Made by a program: the position numbers and the translations under genes | Shown: piece after piece, positions 52,601 to 59,736 of the stretch | How positions within the stretch are numbered: the first letter of the stretch is position 1 | How the letters are laid out: every line of letters begins with the position of its first letter | The notes under the pieces: model-generated | Told to the model about the DNA's origin: nothing | Database searches by the model: none | The model's input: only the letters and a program-made list of their open reading frames with translations | NCBI GenBank assembly: GCA_903909435.1 | Contig: CAIVVT010000149.1 | Span: 62,001 to 126,000, forward strand | Source of the DNA: an uncultured Acidobacteriia bacterium | GTDB taxonomy: Bacteria > Acidobacteriota > Terriglobia > Bryobacterales > Bryobacteraceae | Length of the DNA: 64,000 bases | Direction: 5' to 3'

Positions 52601-52815
52601 AACGCGTTCAGGTGGCGGTCGATCTCCTGCTCCGTCACTTCGCCGTTCCACACGAGAAACGGCATGGTGGAATATGCGGACGGCGGCTTGGCGAAGTTCT
52701 CGCGGACCCAACTGAATGTGTCTTCAGCTGGCGCTACAGTCTTCGAGGGAGAAGCGGCGGGGGGCGCGGCCAACGCTGCGGCTGTAACCCAGAGAGCTAA
52801 GAGGACAGGGCGCAT
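49681..52815 (-). CDS. Secreted large glycosidase, GH106-like
   Basis: The 1044-residue protein has a signal peptide (LLALWVTAAALAAPPAA). Its N-terminal half begins FAKPPSAYSTMPFLVWNGEV and EIDRHLNAFQSQGIHGFFI, the pattern of GH106 alpha-L-rhamnosidase-like enzymes. Carboxylates fall in GIFTDEPNIEPP and TLSETYGAAGWELRFEDM. The C-terminal 250 residues are beta-sandwich modules (for example VRLGRWWGTTAEVRVNGKSAG). It probably cleaves rhamnose- or similar sugar-containing plant or microbial glycans outside the cell. GH106 assignment is by resemblance; a neighbouring family is possible. It stands alone, convergent with the RND operon. Confidence 0.82.
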   Translation of the reverse strand: MRPVLLALWVTAAALAAPPAASPSKTVAPAEDTFSWVRENFAKPPSAYSTMPFLVWNGEVTEQEIDRHLNAFQSQGIHGFFIHPRYGLITEYLSQRWFDLIGYTVKRAREMGMEAWLYDENSFPSGFAGGHVNEQMPESWNEGQGLRPVKQSKLEPDAAKRYAAILRRNGGAWEDITAGTAEYAGKDGEFALYEITYYPRTAWYGGWSYVDLIRPGVTQKFLDVTMPGYERAIGYAFGKTVPGIFTDEPNIEPPSRESVRWTPELFEQFKRRWGYDLTPALPALFAETGDWKKVRHDYQSTLLDLFVERWSKPYFEYTEKHNLKWTGHYWEHSWPDPFNGPDNMAMYAWHQQPAIDMLFNQYAEGPNAQFGNVRSGRELASVASQMGRRRTLSETYGAAGWELRFEDMKRLGDWEYAMGINFMNQHLSYSTLVGGRKYDFPQSFGEHDPWWSQYHALADYFARLSLALSAGETRNDTLIIEPTTSAWMYAARPESGARLKEIGESFQGFLNQLEAHQFEYDLGSEQILREFGSDAGAKLVVKQRSYSKLILPPGTESLDKTTVVLIEKFLAAGGTVLSFVDPPKLVGGGSSEAVSSLAAKYAARWKHLATPEQLGLAGVAALGSGKVASGELFHLRRQLDGGQILFLVNTSLEADSNRAFSVAGRYVQKMDPFTGEFTPFPYESSKSNAGSVRVSIDLPPAGSLLLYVSQKGVSAPPPAAEQNRAETVAAPVGPLTVRALSPNILKLDYLDLKLAGQVAKGVHFFKAQEDIFKHYGFAGNPWLSTTQYKTEILDKDHFPEDSGFETSFHFNVSAGVALSGMQAVVERPWLWRVLVNGHEVKAPDDSIWIDPDFGRYDIAAQTHAGQNVLTLIARPFTVHHELEPVYILGNFGVKAEAAGWSIVPTASLTTGTWKSQGLPFFGDRVEYSRHFMLKTSRAAVVRLGRWWGTTAEVRVNGKSAGALVSRPWEVNIAPLLKDGDNEIEVVIYGSLKNVFGPHLGKISRGLVTPWSHRYPPTPLAQPSGDSYDLDGYGMMEDFSVVVRK

Positions 52816-52883
52816 AACGCCCCGACGATATCACAGCCGCCCCGCGATCGTGCGGCTCGCTAAGGACTGACGGGCACGCTGGC

Positions 52884-54137
52884 CTAAATCTCGATCGAGC
52901 TGACTGGCACCCGCGAGCGGCGTCCTTCGACCATCACGATGCCGCTGTCGGTGACGTGATAGCGCTTGCGGTCGCTGGCCAGATCGTAGCCGATGACCGT
53001 GTCCTCCGGCAGAACCACGTTCTTGTCGAGGATCGCTCGGCGGACCTTGCAGCGGCGGGCTATATTGCAGTTGTCGAACACGATGGAGTCTTCGATCAGA
53101 CTGCCTGCATGGACACGCACGTTGCGGCCCAGGACCGAATTGCGCACCATGCCGCCCGACAGAATCGAACCCGAACTGACGATGGAGTCGATGGCGCTGC
53201 CACGGCGGCCCTCTTCATCGAACGTGAACTTGGCCGGCGGGTCATCGTAGCCGGCGGTGCGGGTCGGCCACTGCCGGTTGTACAGGTTGAGCACCGGAGC
53301 GACCGCCCGCAAGTCCATATTCGCGTCGTAATAGGCGTCGATGGTCCCGACGTCGCGCCAGTAGACCGGGGCGTCAATCGGATCGCCGGGAATGCGGTTG
53401 GTGCCGAAATCGTAAGCGAAAACCTCGCCGCTCTCCACCCACTTGGGCAGGATGTCTCGCCCGAAATCGTGGGAGGAATCTTCCAGCCGGGCGTCTTCGT
53501 AGAGGTACTTCAGCAGCGGCCCGGTGGAGAAGATGTAGTTGCCCATCGAGGCCAGGACCATATTGGGGTTGCCCGGCATTGTCGGGGCGTCTGGATTCTT
53601 CTCATGGAAGCGTAGGATTCGTCCGTTGGGCGCCGTCTCGATCACGCCGAATTCCGCAGCCAGTTCACGCGGTACTGGAATCGCGGAGATCGTCGCCTGG
53701 GCACGTTTCTGTTCGTGGAATTCGATCATCTCCCGCACGTTCATGCGGTAGATGTGGTCGGCCCCGAAAATGGCAACGACGTGGGGATCAGATTGCTCCA
53801 ACAGGTTGATGTTCTGGAAGATCGCGTCGGCGGTGCCGCGGTACCATGTCTCGCCCGGTGAACGCATCTGCGCGGGGACCGGAATGATGTACTGGCTCTT
53901 CATCACCGGGGAGAATTCCCAGCCGTCGCGCAGGTGCTGGAGTAGAGACTGGCTCTTAAACTGGATCAGCACATAGATGGACTGTATGCCGGAATTCACC
54001 AGATTCGAGAGCACAAAATCGACGATCCGGTACTGGCCGCCAAAGGGGACCGCCGGCTTTGCTCGTTCCTTGGTCAGCGGATAAAGGCGGGTTCCTTTCC
54101 CGCCGGCAAGCACAAATGAGAGAACTCGAAGTTGCAT
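52884..54137 (-). CDS. glgC: Glucose-1-phosphate adenylyltransferase
   Basis: This 417-residue enzyme makes ADP-glucose, the committed step of glycogen synthesis. It has the nucleotidyltransferase block FVLAGGKGTRLYPLTKERAK near residue 8-27, AVPFGGQYRIVDFVLSN, RGTADAIFQN near 105, FGADHIYRMNV (catalytic Asp), and the C-terminal left-handed beta-helix (from about 300: RNSVLGRNVRVHAGSLIED). Length and regulatory site layout are normal. It is transcribed away from hfq across about 470 bases of non-coding DNA. glgB lies 23 kb to the left, and no glgA is in the window. Confidence 0.96.
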   Translation of the reverse strand: MQLRVLSFVLAGGKGTRLYPLTKERAKPAVPFGGQYRIVDFVLSNLVNSGIQSIYVLIQFKSQSLLQHLRDGWEFSPVMKSQYIIPVPAQMRSPGETWYRGTADAIFQNINLLEQSDPHVVAIFGADHIYRMNVREMIEFHEQKRAQATISAIPVPRELAAEFGVIETAPNGRILRFHEKNPDAPTMPGNPNMVLASMGNYIFSTGPLLKYLYEDARLEDSSHDFGRDILPKWVESGEVFAYDFGTNRIPGDPIDAPVYWRDVGTIDAYYDANMDLRAVAPVLNLYNRQWPTRTAGYDDPPAKFTFDEEGRRGSAIDSIVSSGSILSGGMVRNSVLGRNVRVHAGSLIEDSIVFDNCNIARRCKVRRAILDKNVVLPEDTVIGYDLASDRKRYHVTDSGIVMVEGRRSRVPVSSIEI

Positions 54138-54342
54138 GAAGCGGTCCTACTCCGTGTCGTGAATCATACCATTTGGTTGTTTCACCGCGGTGAGGAGAAA
54201 CCGGGAGCACTGCGGTCGAACTGCCGCCCCGGTCTACCTTGCACCCGTGCCGGACATTCCTGCTGCAGACCCCGCTGGATCCAGCCGCAGGTTCGTCCGA
54301 ATACCATCCGGCTTCGCCACCTGACTTAAGCGACTTAACTCA

Positions 54343-54364
54343 ATTGTCTAATGATTGTCTAATG
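54343..54364. repeat. Tandem repeat: two perfect 11-bp units
   Basis: ATTGTCTAATG occurs twice head to tail (54343-54353 and 54354-54364). Just upstream, GACTTAA also occurs twice with a 9-base period. The 11-base period is about one helical turn, the spacing expected for a tandem operator, but no binding protein is known. Confidence 0.7.
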
Positions 54365-54456
54365 AATGAGAGGGGCAAGTGCCACAAACCGATTCTTTTT
54401 CGGTGAATGCCGGCGCGCGCCTCATTCTGCTGGCCTGCCGCGTGCAGGATTTACGA

Positions 54457-54491
54457 CCGTCCGGCACCAAGAAAACGCTCCTGCCGGACGG
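54457..54491. other. Perfect 10-bp stem-loop upstream of hfq
   Basis: CCGTCCGGCA (54457-54466) and TGCCGGACGG (54482-54491) form a perfect 10-base stem with a 15-base A-rich loop (54467-54481). It is not followed by a T-run. It sits just upstream of the candidate hfq promoter, so it is more likely a DNA operator or the end of an upstream transcript than part of the hfq leader, unless transcription starts further upstream. Confidence 0.55.
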
Positions 54492-54500
54492 GCCGGAGAG

Positions 54501-54530
54501 TTGCCCGTTTGCGGCAGGTGTGCATAGAAT
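54501..54530 (+). promoter_or_regulatory. Candidate sigma-70 promoter of hfq
   Basis: TTGCCC (54501-54506, four of six matches to TTGACA) and TAGAAT (54525-54530, five of six matches to TATAAT) are separated by 18 bases. The start point would be near 54537, about 70 bases before the hfq start codon. Confidence 0.4.
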
Positions 54531-54606
54531 AGTGCATAAAAGAAGCGTCCCCAACCTTGGCGCTCTAGCTTGGCCCGTACATCACCCGATTTGAGAGGAA
54601 AAGCAA

Positions 54607-54909
54607 GTGGAGTCCCCGAACCGTCGCCTCATACGCCCGCCACTTTCCGATTCCAAGGATAAGGGAGTCCCTGCCAACCGCCCCGTCATCAAAAAGCAAA
54701 CGCCGCCAGACACGACCAACGCCGAGAATTTCTACTACGTGAAACAGATGCAGTCGAAGACCCCGATGGTGATCGTGCTGCAGGACGGTGAGACGTTGCA
54801 CGGCGTGATCGAGTGGTACGACAAGACCTGCTTGAAAGTGAACCGCGAGGGTGGGGAGCCTAACCTGCTGCTCTACAAGTCGTTCATCAAGTATCTGTAC
54901 AAGGCGTAA
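54607..54909 (+). CDS. hfq: RNA chaperone Hfq-like Sm protein with N-terminal extension
   Basis: This 100-residue protein carries an Sm fold at about residues 38-100, in the Hfq style: [16 protein letters not shown] (N-terminal helix), [19 protein letters not shown] (Sm1) and [14 protein letters not shown] (Sm2). The first 37 residues are a charged, proline-containing extension absent from E. coli Hfq. At the Sm2 position where E. coli has Tyr55-Lys56-His57, here it is Tyr90-Lys91-Ser92, so the uracil-binding His is replaced. It would bind sRNAs and mRNAs as a ring in the cytoplasm. The start is GTG at 54607, with GAGAGG about eight bases upstream. It converges on the thioesterase gene 10 bases away. 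Confidence 0.88.
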   Translation: MESPNRRLIRPPLSDSKDKGVPANRPVIKKQTPPDTTNAENFYYVKQMQSKTPMVIVLQDGETLHGVIEWYDKTCLKVNREGGEPNLLLYKSFIKYLYKA

Positions 54910-54919
54910 GCCCCGCCGT

Positions 54920-55414
54920 TTACCCGTTTTGCTCTTCGTGTGCCAGTGCCTTGCGCTTTAGAGCCAGGCGTTGCGCCCGCCTGGCATCCGCTTCCCGCCA
55001 ACGCCTCTTCTCTGTATCAGTATCCGGAATCACGGGCCGGACCGGATGCGGTTTCCCGTCTTCATCCAATGCTACAAAAGTGACGTAAGAAGAGTTTGTG
55101 TGTAGAACGACACCCGTGTGCAGGTCCTCCACGAGCACTTTAACCCCCACTTCCATCGAAGTGCGAAAGACGCGATTCACTGAGGACTTCAGCGTAATTA
55201 GCTGTCCGATTCGAATGGGGTGCAGGAAGCTCATGGAGTCCACTGAGGCCGTCACTACGGCACGCCGGCAGTGGCGAATGGCGGCCGTGGCCGCTGCCAG
55301 ATCGACCAGATGCATGATCCGCCCACCCAGCACATTGCCCAGCGGGTTGGCGTATATAGGCAGAGCAAACTCGGCGATTTCGCTCAATGAGTCACGAACC
55401 GGGCATCCATCCAT
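54920..55414 (-). CDS. Acyl-CoA thioesterase, hotdog fold (YciA/BACH-like)
   Basis: The 164-residue cytoplasmic protein has the hotdog-fold signature ANPLGNVLGGRIMHLVDLAA (residues 21-40; the Asp is the usual catalytic residue), then VTASVDSMSFLHPIRIGQL and VEDLHTGVVLHTNSSYVTFVAL. It hydrolyses acyl-CoA esters. The lysine/arginine-rich tail may be disordered. I use the ATG at 55414, because an in-frame extension upstream would overlap the promoter and coding start of the divergent TPR gene and has no hotdog features. Substrate chain length is unknown. Confidence 0.9.
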   Translation of the reverse strand: MDGCPVRDSLSEIAEFALPIYANPLGNVLGGRIMHLVDLAAATAAIRHCRRAVVTASVDSMSFLHPIRIGQLITLKSSVNRVFRTSMEVGVKVLVEDLHTGVVLHTNSSYVTFVALDEDGKPHPVRPVIPDTDTEKRRWREADARRAQRLALKRKALAHEEQNG

Positions 55415-55496
55415 AGTTGAGAGCGTAACACTGCCAGCTCCGGCAGGGCCTCTTTCGGACTCGCCGGATCGAGCAGAAGCATCTAATACGGAGAAT

Positions 55497-55805
55497 ATGT
55501 CACGCCTCGAATCGCTGCGGGCACTGGTGGAACAGAGTCCTGAGAACAGCCGCTTCCGCTTCATGCTGTGCATGGAGTTGCTTGGCACCGGCGATCCCGC
55601 CGGAGCCGTCCGTGAATTCGATGAACTGGTGCGGACAGACCCGGACTACGTCGCAGGCTATTTTCAGGCGGGACGTGCGTCGGAAGGCCTGGGTAACCTC
55701 GATGCCGCACGCGCGTATTACACGCGCGGTCTGGAAGCCGCCCGTCGCACAGGCGATCGGCACGCCGAGAGCGAACTGTCCGAGGCGCTCGATATGCTCG
55801 ACTGA
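55497..55805 (+). CDS. Small TPR protein
   Basis: This 102-residue protein is made of about two and a half tetratricopeptide repeats (MLCMELLGTGDPAGAVREFD, YFQAGRASEGLGNLDAARAY) and a short helical end. TPRs bind partner proteins; nothing shows which. The start at 55497 has GGAG four bases upstream; the frame stays open far upstream but only opposite the thioesterase gene. It is divergent from that gene with 82 bases between starts. A 7-base inverted repeat (55821-55847) follows the stop. Confidence 0.82.
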   Translation: MSRLESLRALVEQSPENSRFRFMLCMELLGTGDPAGAVREFDELVRTDPDYVAGYFQAGRASEGLGNLDAARAYYTRGLEAARRTGDRHAESELSEALDMLD

Positions 55806-55820
55806 CGGGGGTATCGGTCC

Positions 55821-55847
55821 TCTCGGAGGCTGCTCTACCTTCCGAGA
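55821..55847. terminator. Weak inverted repeat after TPR gene
   Basis: TCTCGGA (55821-55827) and TCCGAGA (55841-55847) form a 7-base stem with a 13-base loop in the gap between convergent genes. An A-run follows on the plus strand instead of T, so terminator function is doubtful. Confidence 0.25.
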
Positions 55848-55913
55848 TCGAAAAATCGGCCATTGAGCAGTTGCCCGGGTCGCTCCAGGCCCTCAAGCAC
55901 GAGCGCCACTGCG

Positions 55914-56999
55914 CTAGCCTTTCCCTCTGAACAGGAACACCAATTCAATCAGCAGGATGATCACAACCAGCAACTCCAGGAAAAACGCGCGGCCCTGGTG
56001 AAACTGGTCCATCATGAACTCGTATAACTCACCGGCCGTGTGCAATTTGCCGTCCACCAGCCGGCGGTAGTCCTCAACGCCCACCTTGGCGGCGGCCAGG
56101 CGATACAGGCGTGCCGAGAACATATCGCTCAGGAATTTGATGGAAGTGTCAACTCGTTCCGTCAGCTCTCGAATGTCCAGGCGGATCCTGTTCAATTCCT
56201 GAGCTTGAGACGCCAGTCGCCAGCGCGTCAGCAAGCTCCCCTTCTTCTCGAGTACCCGGTATACATCCCGCAACAACCTGCTCAGGACGGCATCGTAGTA
56301 CCTGAACTCGAGAAGCTGCGTATTGGCGTACTCCAGCAACCGGATCGTTGGCGCCGCGTCCTCGGCCGTATCGTGAATGAATGCCGCGGTCCAGCCGACC
56401 ACCAGCAGGTCATCCGGATAGTAGGACATCCTGGAACCCAGTATTTCCTCGGTTTCTGGCTGGGACAACTCCGCTTGCTCGCAGCGAACGATTCTTGCGA
56501 TCTCATGCCCATGCTCGGCGATCAACGCTGCCGCGGTTGAGGCTGGCTCCGTCTCCCTCAAGTGAATGATGTAGTAGTCTTCGCTAAGCCAGTCTTCATG
56601 CGGTTTGAGCAGCGCCGACTTCGCTCGCTCCAGGGAGCGGCGCACCGTTTCCAGCGCATGCCCTTCCACTTCGTGGGAGGTCATCCAACGACTGGAGAGA
56701 TCCGTGAGCTGTGGCCAATCCGCCGCGAACGGCAGTTCGAGCTTGATGCTCACTACGCCGTACTCGTAGTAGTTCAATTCTCCCTGCAAACTGCTTCCGC
56801 TCGCGAGCACGAGTGGCTGCAGTTGCTGTACGACGGGCGGGCGTTCGAAGCGAACGTATTCAGGCGAGGGATGGCGGAAGCTCGGTTCGCGGCGCGCTTG
56901 CACACCGAGAATTCCCCGCAGCGCGTCCAGGTCGATTTCCTCGCAAACGTCGTACAGCCAGAGAATCCACAGCGAGCCGGTGAGAGGAGTCTCCGCCAT
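55914..56999 (-). CDS. RMD1/DUF155-family membrane-anchored protein
   Basis: The 361-residue protein matches the RMD1/Sif2 (DUF155) family: an N-terminal alpha/beta part with YYEYGVVSIKLELPF near 75-90, then a helical region with LLEYANTQLLEFRYYDAVLSRLL near 220-245 and a long helix-rich segment. A C-terminal membrane helix (FLELLVVIILLIELVFLF) anchors it. In eukaryotes family members work in mitochondria, in RNA or translation-related roles, but bacterial function is unknown. The ATG at 56999 is clear. It stands between the TPR gene and ssb, with about 107 bases to the ssb end. Confidence 0.85.
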   Translation of the reverse strand: MAETPLTGSLWILWLYDVCEEIDLDALRGILGVQARREPSFRHPSPEYVRFERPPVVQQLQPLVLASGSSLQGELNYYEYGVVSIKLELPFAADWPQLTDLSSRWMTSHEVEGHALETVRRSLERAKSALLKPHEDWLSEDYYIIHLRETEPASTAAALIAEHGHEIARIVRCEQAELSQPETEEILGSRMSYYPDDLLVVGWTAAFIHDTAEDAAPTIRLLEYANTQLLEFRYYDAVLSRLLRDVYRVLEKKGSLLTRWRLASQAQELNRIRLDIRELTERVDTSIKFLSDMFSARLYRLAAAKVGVEDYRRLVDGKLHTAGELYEFMMDQFHQGRAFFLELLVVIILLIELVFLFRGKG

Positions 57000-57106
57000 A
57001 GCCTGTCGATTATACCGTGAAGTGGTTCTGAGCCAAGACTAGGCGGGCAGGGCAATTGCCACCGCACCCGGTCGTGGGTGAAGCCGAAGCCCCGAGAACA
57101 GCAAGG

Positions 57107-57622
57107 CTAAAACGGCACGTCGTCGTCGGTGATTCCCGGGCCGAAATCGTCGGCCGGGGCGGGCGCTGGACCCGAGTGCGCCGCGGGAGGACGCTGCGCC
57201 TGCTGACGGGGAGCGGATATCGGACCTCTCGGGCGGCTCTCCTGCGACTCCTCGGGGTATCCCCCCTCGGAACGCGGGGCGCCGCCACCCTGTCCGCTCA
57301 GGAGGATGATATCGTCCACCACTACTTCCGTGGCGGAGCGCTTTTGGCCGTCCTTATCGTCCCAACTGCGGGTTCTTAGGCTACCCTCAAGATACACCTG
57401 CTTGCCCTTGGTCAGGTACTGGACAAGGTTGTCGTTGCGCCACAGCACGATGCGGTGCCAGTCCGTCTCGTCTTTCCACTCGCCGGTCTGGGCGTCCTTT
57501 GTGCGGCGGTTGGTCGCCAGCGTGAATTGAGAAACCGCGATGCCAGCTGGGGTGTACCGGGTCTCGGCGTCTTTGCCGAGATGACCTACGAGAATGACTT
57601 TGTTGACGCTACGGCCTGCCAT
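57107..57622 (-). CDS. ssb: Single-stranded DNA-binding protein
   Basis: The 171-residue protein has an OB fold at about 1-110 (SVNKVILVGHLGKDAETRYT, GEWKDETDWHRIVLW, LVQYLTKGKQVYLEGSLRTR, TEVVVDDIILL). A Gly/Pro/Gln-rich linker (GGGAPRSEGGYPEESQ onward) follows. The protein ends in the acidic tip DDDVPF that recruits replication and repair partners. It binds single-stranded DNA as a tetramer. I start at the ATG at 57622; the frame stays open to 57889 but only over the divergent gene's start region. The two genes' starts face away with 165 bases between them. Confidence 0.96.
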   Translation of the reverse strand: MAGRSVNKVILVGHLGKDAETRYTPAGIAVSQFTLATNRRTKDAQTGEWKDETDWHRIVLWRNDNLVQYLTKGKQVYLEGSLRTRSWDDKDGQKRSATEVVVDDIILLSGQGGGAPRSEGGYPEESQESRPRGPISAPRQQAQRPPAAHSGPAPAPADDFGPGITDDDVPF

Positions 57623-57787
57623 ATCTCGGAAGCGTAACACAAAGTAGGTCAACAACTCTGATAGCCTCGGAAGACTCTTGAAACTGAGACGTTCGCGGCG
57701 CATTATTGACTTAATAGTCGGGACCGCGCTGTTCCCCTGAGCGGAGAGGTGAAGTATGCGGGTGCCGGAACGATCAAGGAAGTAGCG

Positions 57788-59050
57788 ATGCCGAGTCCTG
57801 GACCTCAAGCATTCGCGGCAAAGACTCAGGTGTGCGCCTGCTTTGCCTTGGCCTGCGTTTTTGCGGGTGCGGGCGGCTGCCTCGGCCAAGTACTACTCAC
57901 CGGTCCGGGCGGCGCCCCTAATCTCCTTGGCACGGATCTGGCTGTGTTCGAGGCGCGTGAGACCCGTAAAGACTTACCTTGCACCGTCGTCGCCCAGAAA
58001 CCCGTCCTCGGTTTTGACCTCAGATTTCATTCTGGATATGACATTTCGGTCCCGCTGAAGGAGTTGGCGGGCATTCAGAATCAACTAATCGTGGTTTTTC
58101 GCGTTGCGGATGGCTCCAAACCCGATTTTCCTGTTTACTTCGTGCAGCGCATCAACGTCCCAACCATAGAAGAGGATGCCCGGGGCGAAGCTCTCCTTCA
58201 GGGCAGTTTTGATTTAGGCGAGGGAAGGTACCAGGTGGATTGGTTGATGAGAGATCGCTCCGATCGCGTCTGCTCCTCGTCATGGGAGTCGGAGGCTGTG
58301 CTGTCCCCGAAGGATAAGGGGGTCGCCGTAACGCTGGAAAAGGGTGAAATCGCTCCCACTGACCGGGAGCAGTTTGAACCCGAGCCCTTCCTCCGAAGGT
58401 CGGACAACAGCAGCGGCCTGACTATGAAAGTGCTGGTCAATTTCGCACCCCAAAACGCGCAGTCGGCGACTTTGCAGCAAAGCGACACCGACGCACTGGT
58501 TTCGGTTTTGCGATGCATGCAGCGTGACCCCCGCATCGGACGATTCTCCGTCGTCGCATTCAACGTGCAGGAGCAAAAAGTGCTCTACCGGCAAGAGGGT
58601 TTGAGCGAGATTGACTTTCCAGCCATTGGCGAAGCACTGCGCAATCTGCATCTGGGCCGGGTGGATATTTCGCGTTTGGGCCAGAAGAACTCGAACAGCG
58701 ACTTTCTGGGTGACCTGCTTGTGAACGAAATCGGTGCGCCCGAAAAGCCGGACGCTTACGTGATCGCTGGTCCCAAAACGCTGATGGAAGAGTCGATTTC
58801 GTCCGAGAAGCTCAAGGCCTCACCGGGAACGGACTTACCGGTTTTTTATTTGAACTATAACCTGAGCCCCCAGACGACGCCCTGGCGGGACGCGCTCAGC
58901 GGCGCCATTAAGTTTTTCAAAGGGCAGGAGTTCACGATATCGAAACCCCGGGACCTTTGGTTCGCGATCACGGAGTTAGTCGGCAAGGTAGTAAAGTCAA
59001 AGGCAGATCGGCGGGAGACGGCTTCCGCCGCAGTGGGGAAAGGTTCATGA
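57788..59050 (+). CDS. Exported acidobacterial-type vWA-like protein, function unknown
   Basis: The 420-residue product has a signal sequence (VCACFALACVFAGAGGCLGQ). A beta-rich front half (about 30-190, YDISVPLKELAGIQNQLIVVF) is followed by a Rossmann-like half. That half contains LTMKVLVNFAPQNAQ, ALVSVLRCMQRDP, RFSVVAFNVQEQKVLY and PDAYVIAGPKTLMEES, which have the spacing of a vWA fold but no DxSxS metal site. Similar proteins are frequent in acidobacterial genomes. I prefer the ATG at 57788 (AAGGA upstream) over the GTG at 57749. The next gene, a methyltransferase, overlaps it by 4 bases (ATGA), so the two are translationally coupled. Confidence 0.78.
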   Translation: MPSPGPQAFAAKTQVCACFALACVFAGAGGCLGQVLLTGPGGAPNLLGTDLAVFEARETRKDLPCTVVAQKPVLGFDLRFHSGYDISVPLKELAGIQNQLIVVFRVADGSKPDFPVYFVQRINVPTIEEDARGEALLQGSFDLGEGRYQVDWLMRDRSDRVCSSSWESEAVLSPKDKGVAVTLEKGEIAPTDREQFEPEPFLRRSDNSSGLTMKVLVNFAPQNAQSATLQQSDTDALVSVLRCMQRDPRIGRFSVVAFNVQEQKVLYRQEGLSEIDFPAIGEALRNLHLGRVDISRLGQKNSNSDFLGDLLVNEIGAPEKPDAYVIAGPKTLMEESISSEKLKASPGTDLPVFYLNYNLSPQTTPWRDALSGAIKFFKGQEFTISKPRDLWFAITELVGKVVKSKADRRETASAAVGKGS

Positions 59051-59622
59051 GCAGTAGTTGCCGGGGTGTTGCTGGAGTTTTTGTGGGGTTCATGTTGTGC
59101 GTCTCTGCGCAGGCATGGTGGATCTTGCCACCGCCTTCCGCCGGTGAGCCGCGCAAGTTGGCCCCCTATGTGACTTCGCCAATATCCGTAGTGGACAAAA
59201 TGCTCGAAGCTGCGGGACTGCGCAGTGGGGATACGCTATATGACCTCGGGTGCGGCGATGGCCGGATCGTGCTGGCCGCCGCCAAGGGATTTGGGGCCAA
59301 AGCGGTAGGCATAGAGATCTCCGACGCGCTGGCCAAACGAGCGCGGCAGCAGGCCGAGAACATGGGACTGCAGGATCAGGTGAAGATTATCACCGGAGAC
59401 ATGATGGCGGTTGACGTCAGCCCGGCCAGCGTGGTCTCGCTGTACCTGATGACCGAGGCGAATGACACGTTGCGTCCGAAGCTGGAACGCGAGTTGAAGC
59501 CCGGCTCGCGGGTCGTTTCGTTGGAATTCAAAGTGCGCGGGTGGAAGCCCTCTAGAGTGGCCAAGGTGGAACTGCACAACCACCCTTATACGATTTACGT
59601 GTACGACATGCCGCAGCGCTAG
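59047..59622 (+). CDS. Class I methyltransferase with N-terminal membrane/signal segment
   Basis: This 191-residue protein has a hydrophobic stretch at about 8-27 (VAGVFVGFMLCVSAQAWWIL) and a proline-rich neck. A Rossmann methyltransferase domain follows with SAM motif I DLGCGDGRIVLAAA at 66-79, GIEISDALAKRARQQAE and a motif II-like ITGDMMAVDV. The layout, a membrane-anchored enzyme with DLGCGDGR, resembles the FAM173/ATPSCKMT lysine methyltransferases. A cleaved signal would export the domain away from SAM, so an uncleaved anchor is more likely. It starts inside the stop of the vWA-like gene (ATGA at 59047-59050). Substrate unknown. Confidence 0.82.
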   Translation: MSSSCRGVAGVFVGFMLCVSAQAWWILPPPSAGEPRKLAPYVTSPISVVDKMLEAAGLRSGDTLYDLGCGDGRIVLAAAKGFGAKAVGIEISDALAKRARQQAENMGLQDQVKIITGDMMAVDVSPASVVSLYLMTEANDTLRPKLERELKPGSRVVSLEFKVRGWKPSRVAKVELHNHPYTIYVYDMPQR

Positions 59623-59736
59623 TGGCACGCGGCCACGCACCTAAAGATTGGACCCCCAATCCCTTTTGACGTTCCAACCGCCAGTTTTTCAATTCGCGCG
59701 ATGCCCGGCCAAGCGGCGCGTGCCGGCCGCGTGCCA
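59623..59736. repeat. 12-bp perfect inverted repeat flanking a terminator
   Basis: TGGCACGCGGCC (59623-59634) and GGCCGCGTGCCA (59725-59736) are perfect complements. The first begins immediately after the methyltransferase stop codon. Inside the right arm and just before it, CGCGTGCC occurs twice with an 11-base period (59717-59724 and 59728-59735), so the left arm can pair with either copy. The whole 114-base block lies before the PfkB kinase gene. Confidence 0.6.
59646..59667 (+). terminator. Possible rho-independent terminator
   Basis: GATTGG (59646-59651) pairs with CCAATC (59656-59661) around a 4-base loop and is followed by CCTTTT. The stem is short but perfect; it lies 24 bases after the methyltransferase stop, inside the larger inverted repeat. 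Confidence 0.42.

Larger units (their letters stand above)
54138..54606. other. 469-base non-coding region between glgC and hfq
   Basis: No convincing gene is present. The region holds an AT-rich patch with tandem repeats (54330-54364), a perfect 10-base hairpin (54457-54491) and a candidate promoter (54501-54530) for hfq. The glgC promoter should lie near 54150-54200 on the minus strand, but I see no clear boxes. A short open frame from 54379 to 54594 has no ribosome site and no protein-like pattern. Confidence 0.6.

Noticed and set aside
54379-54594. 71-codon open frame upstream of hfq
   Set aside because: No ribosome site, odd residue composition, and it covers the perfect hairpin and the candidate promoter.
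55098-55496. Upstream extension of the small TPR gene
   Set aside because: It only covers the antisense of the thioesterase gene; a ribosome site marks the ATG at 55497.
57623-57889. Upstream extension of ssb to 57889
   Set aside because: It overlaps the start region of the divergent vWA-like gene, and the OB fold begins directly after the ATG at 57622.
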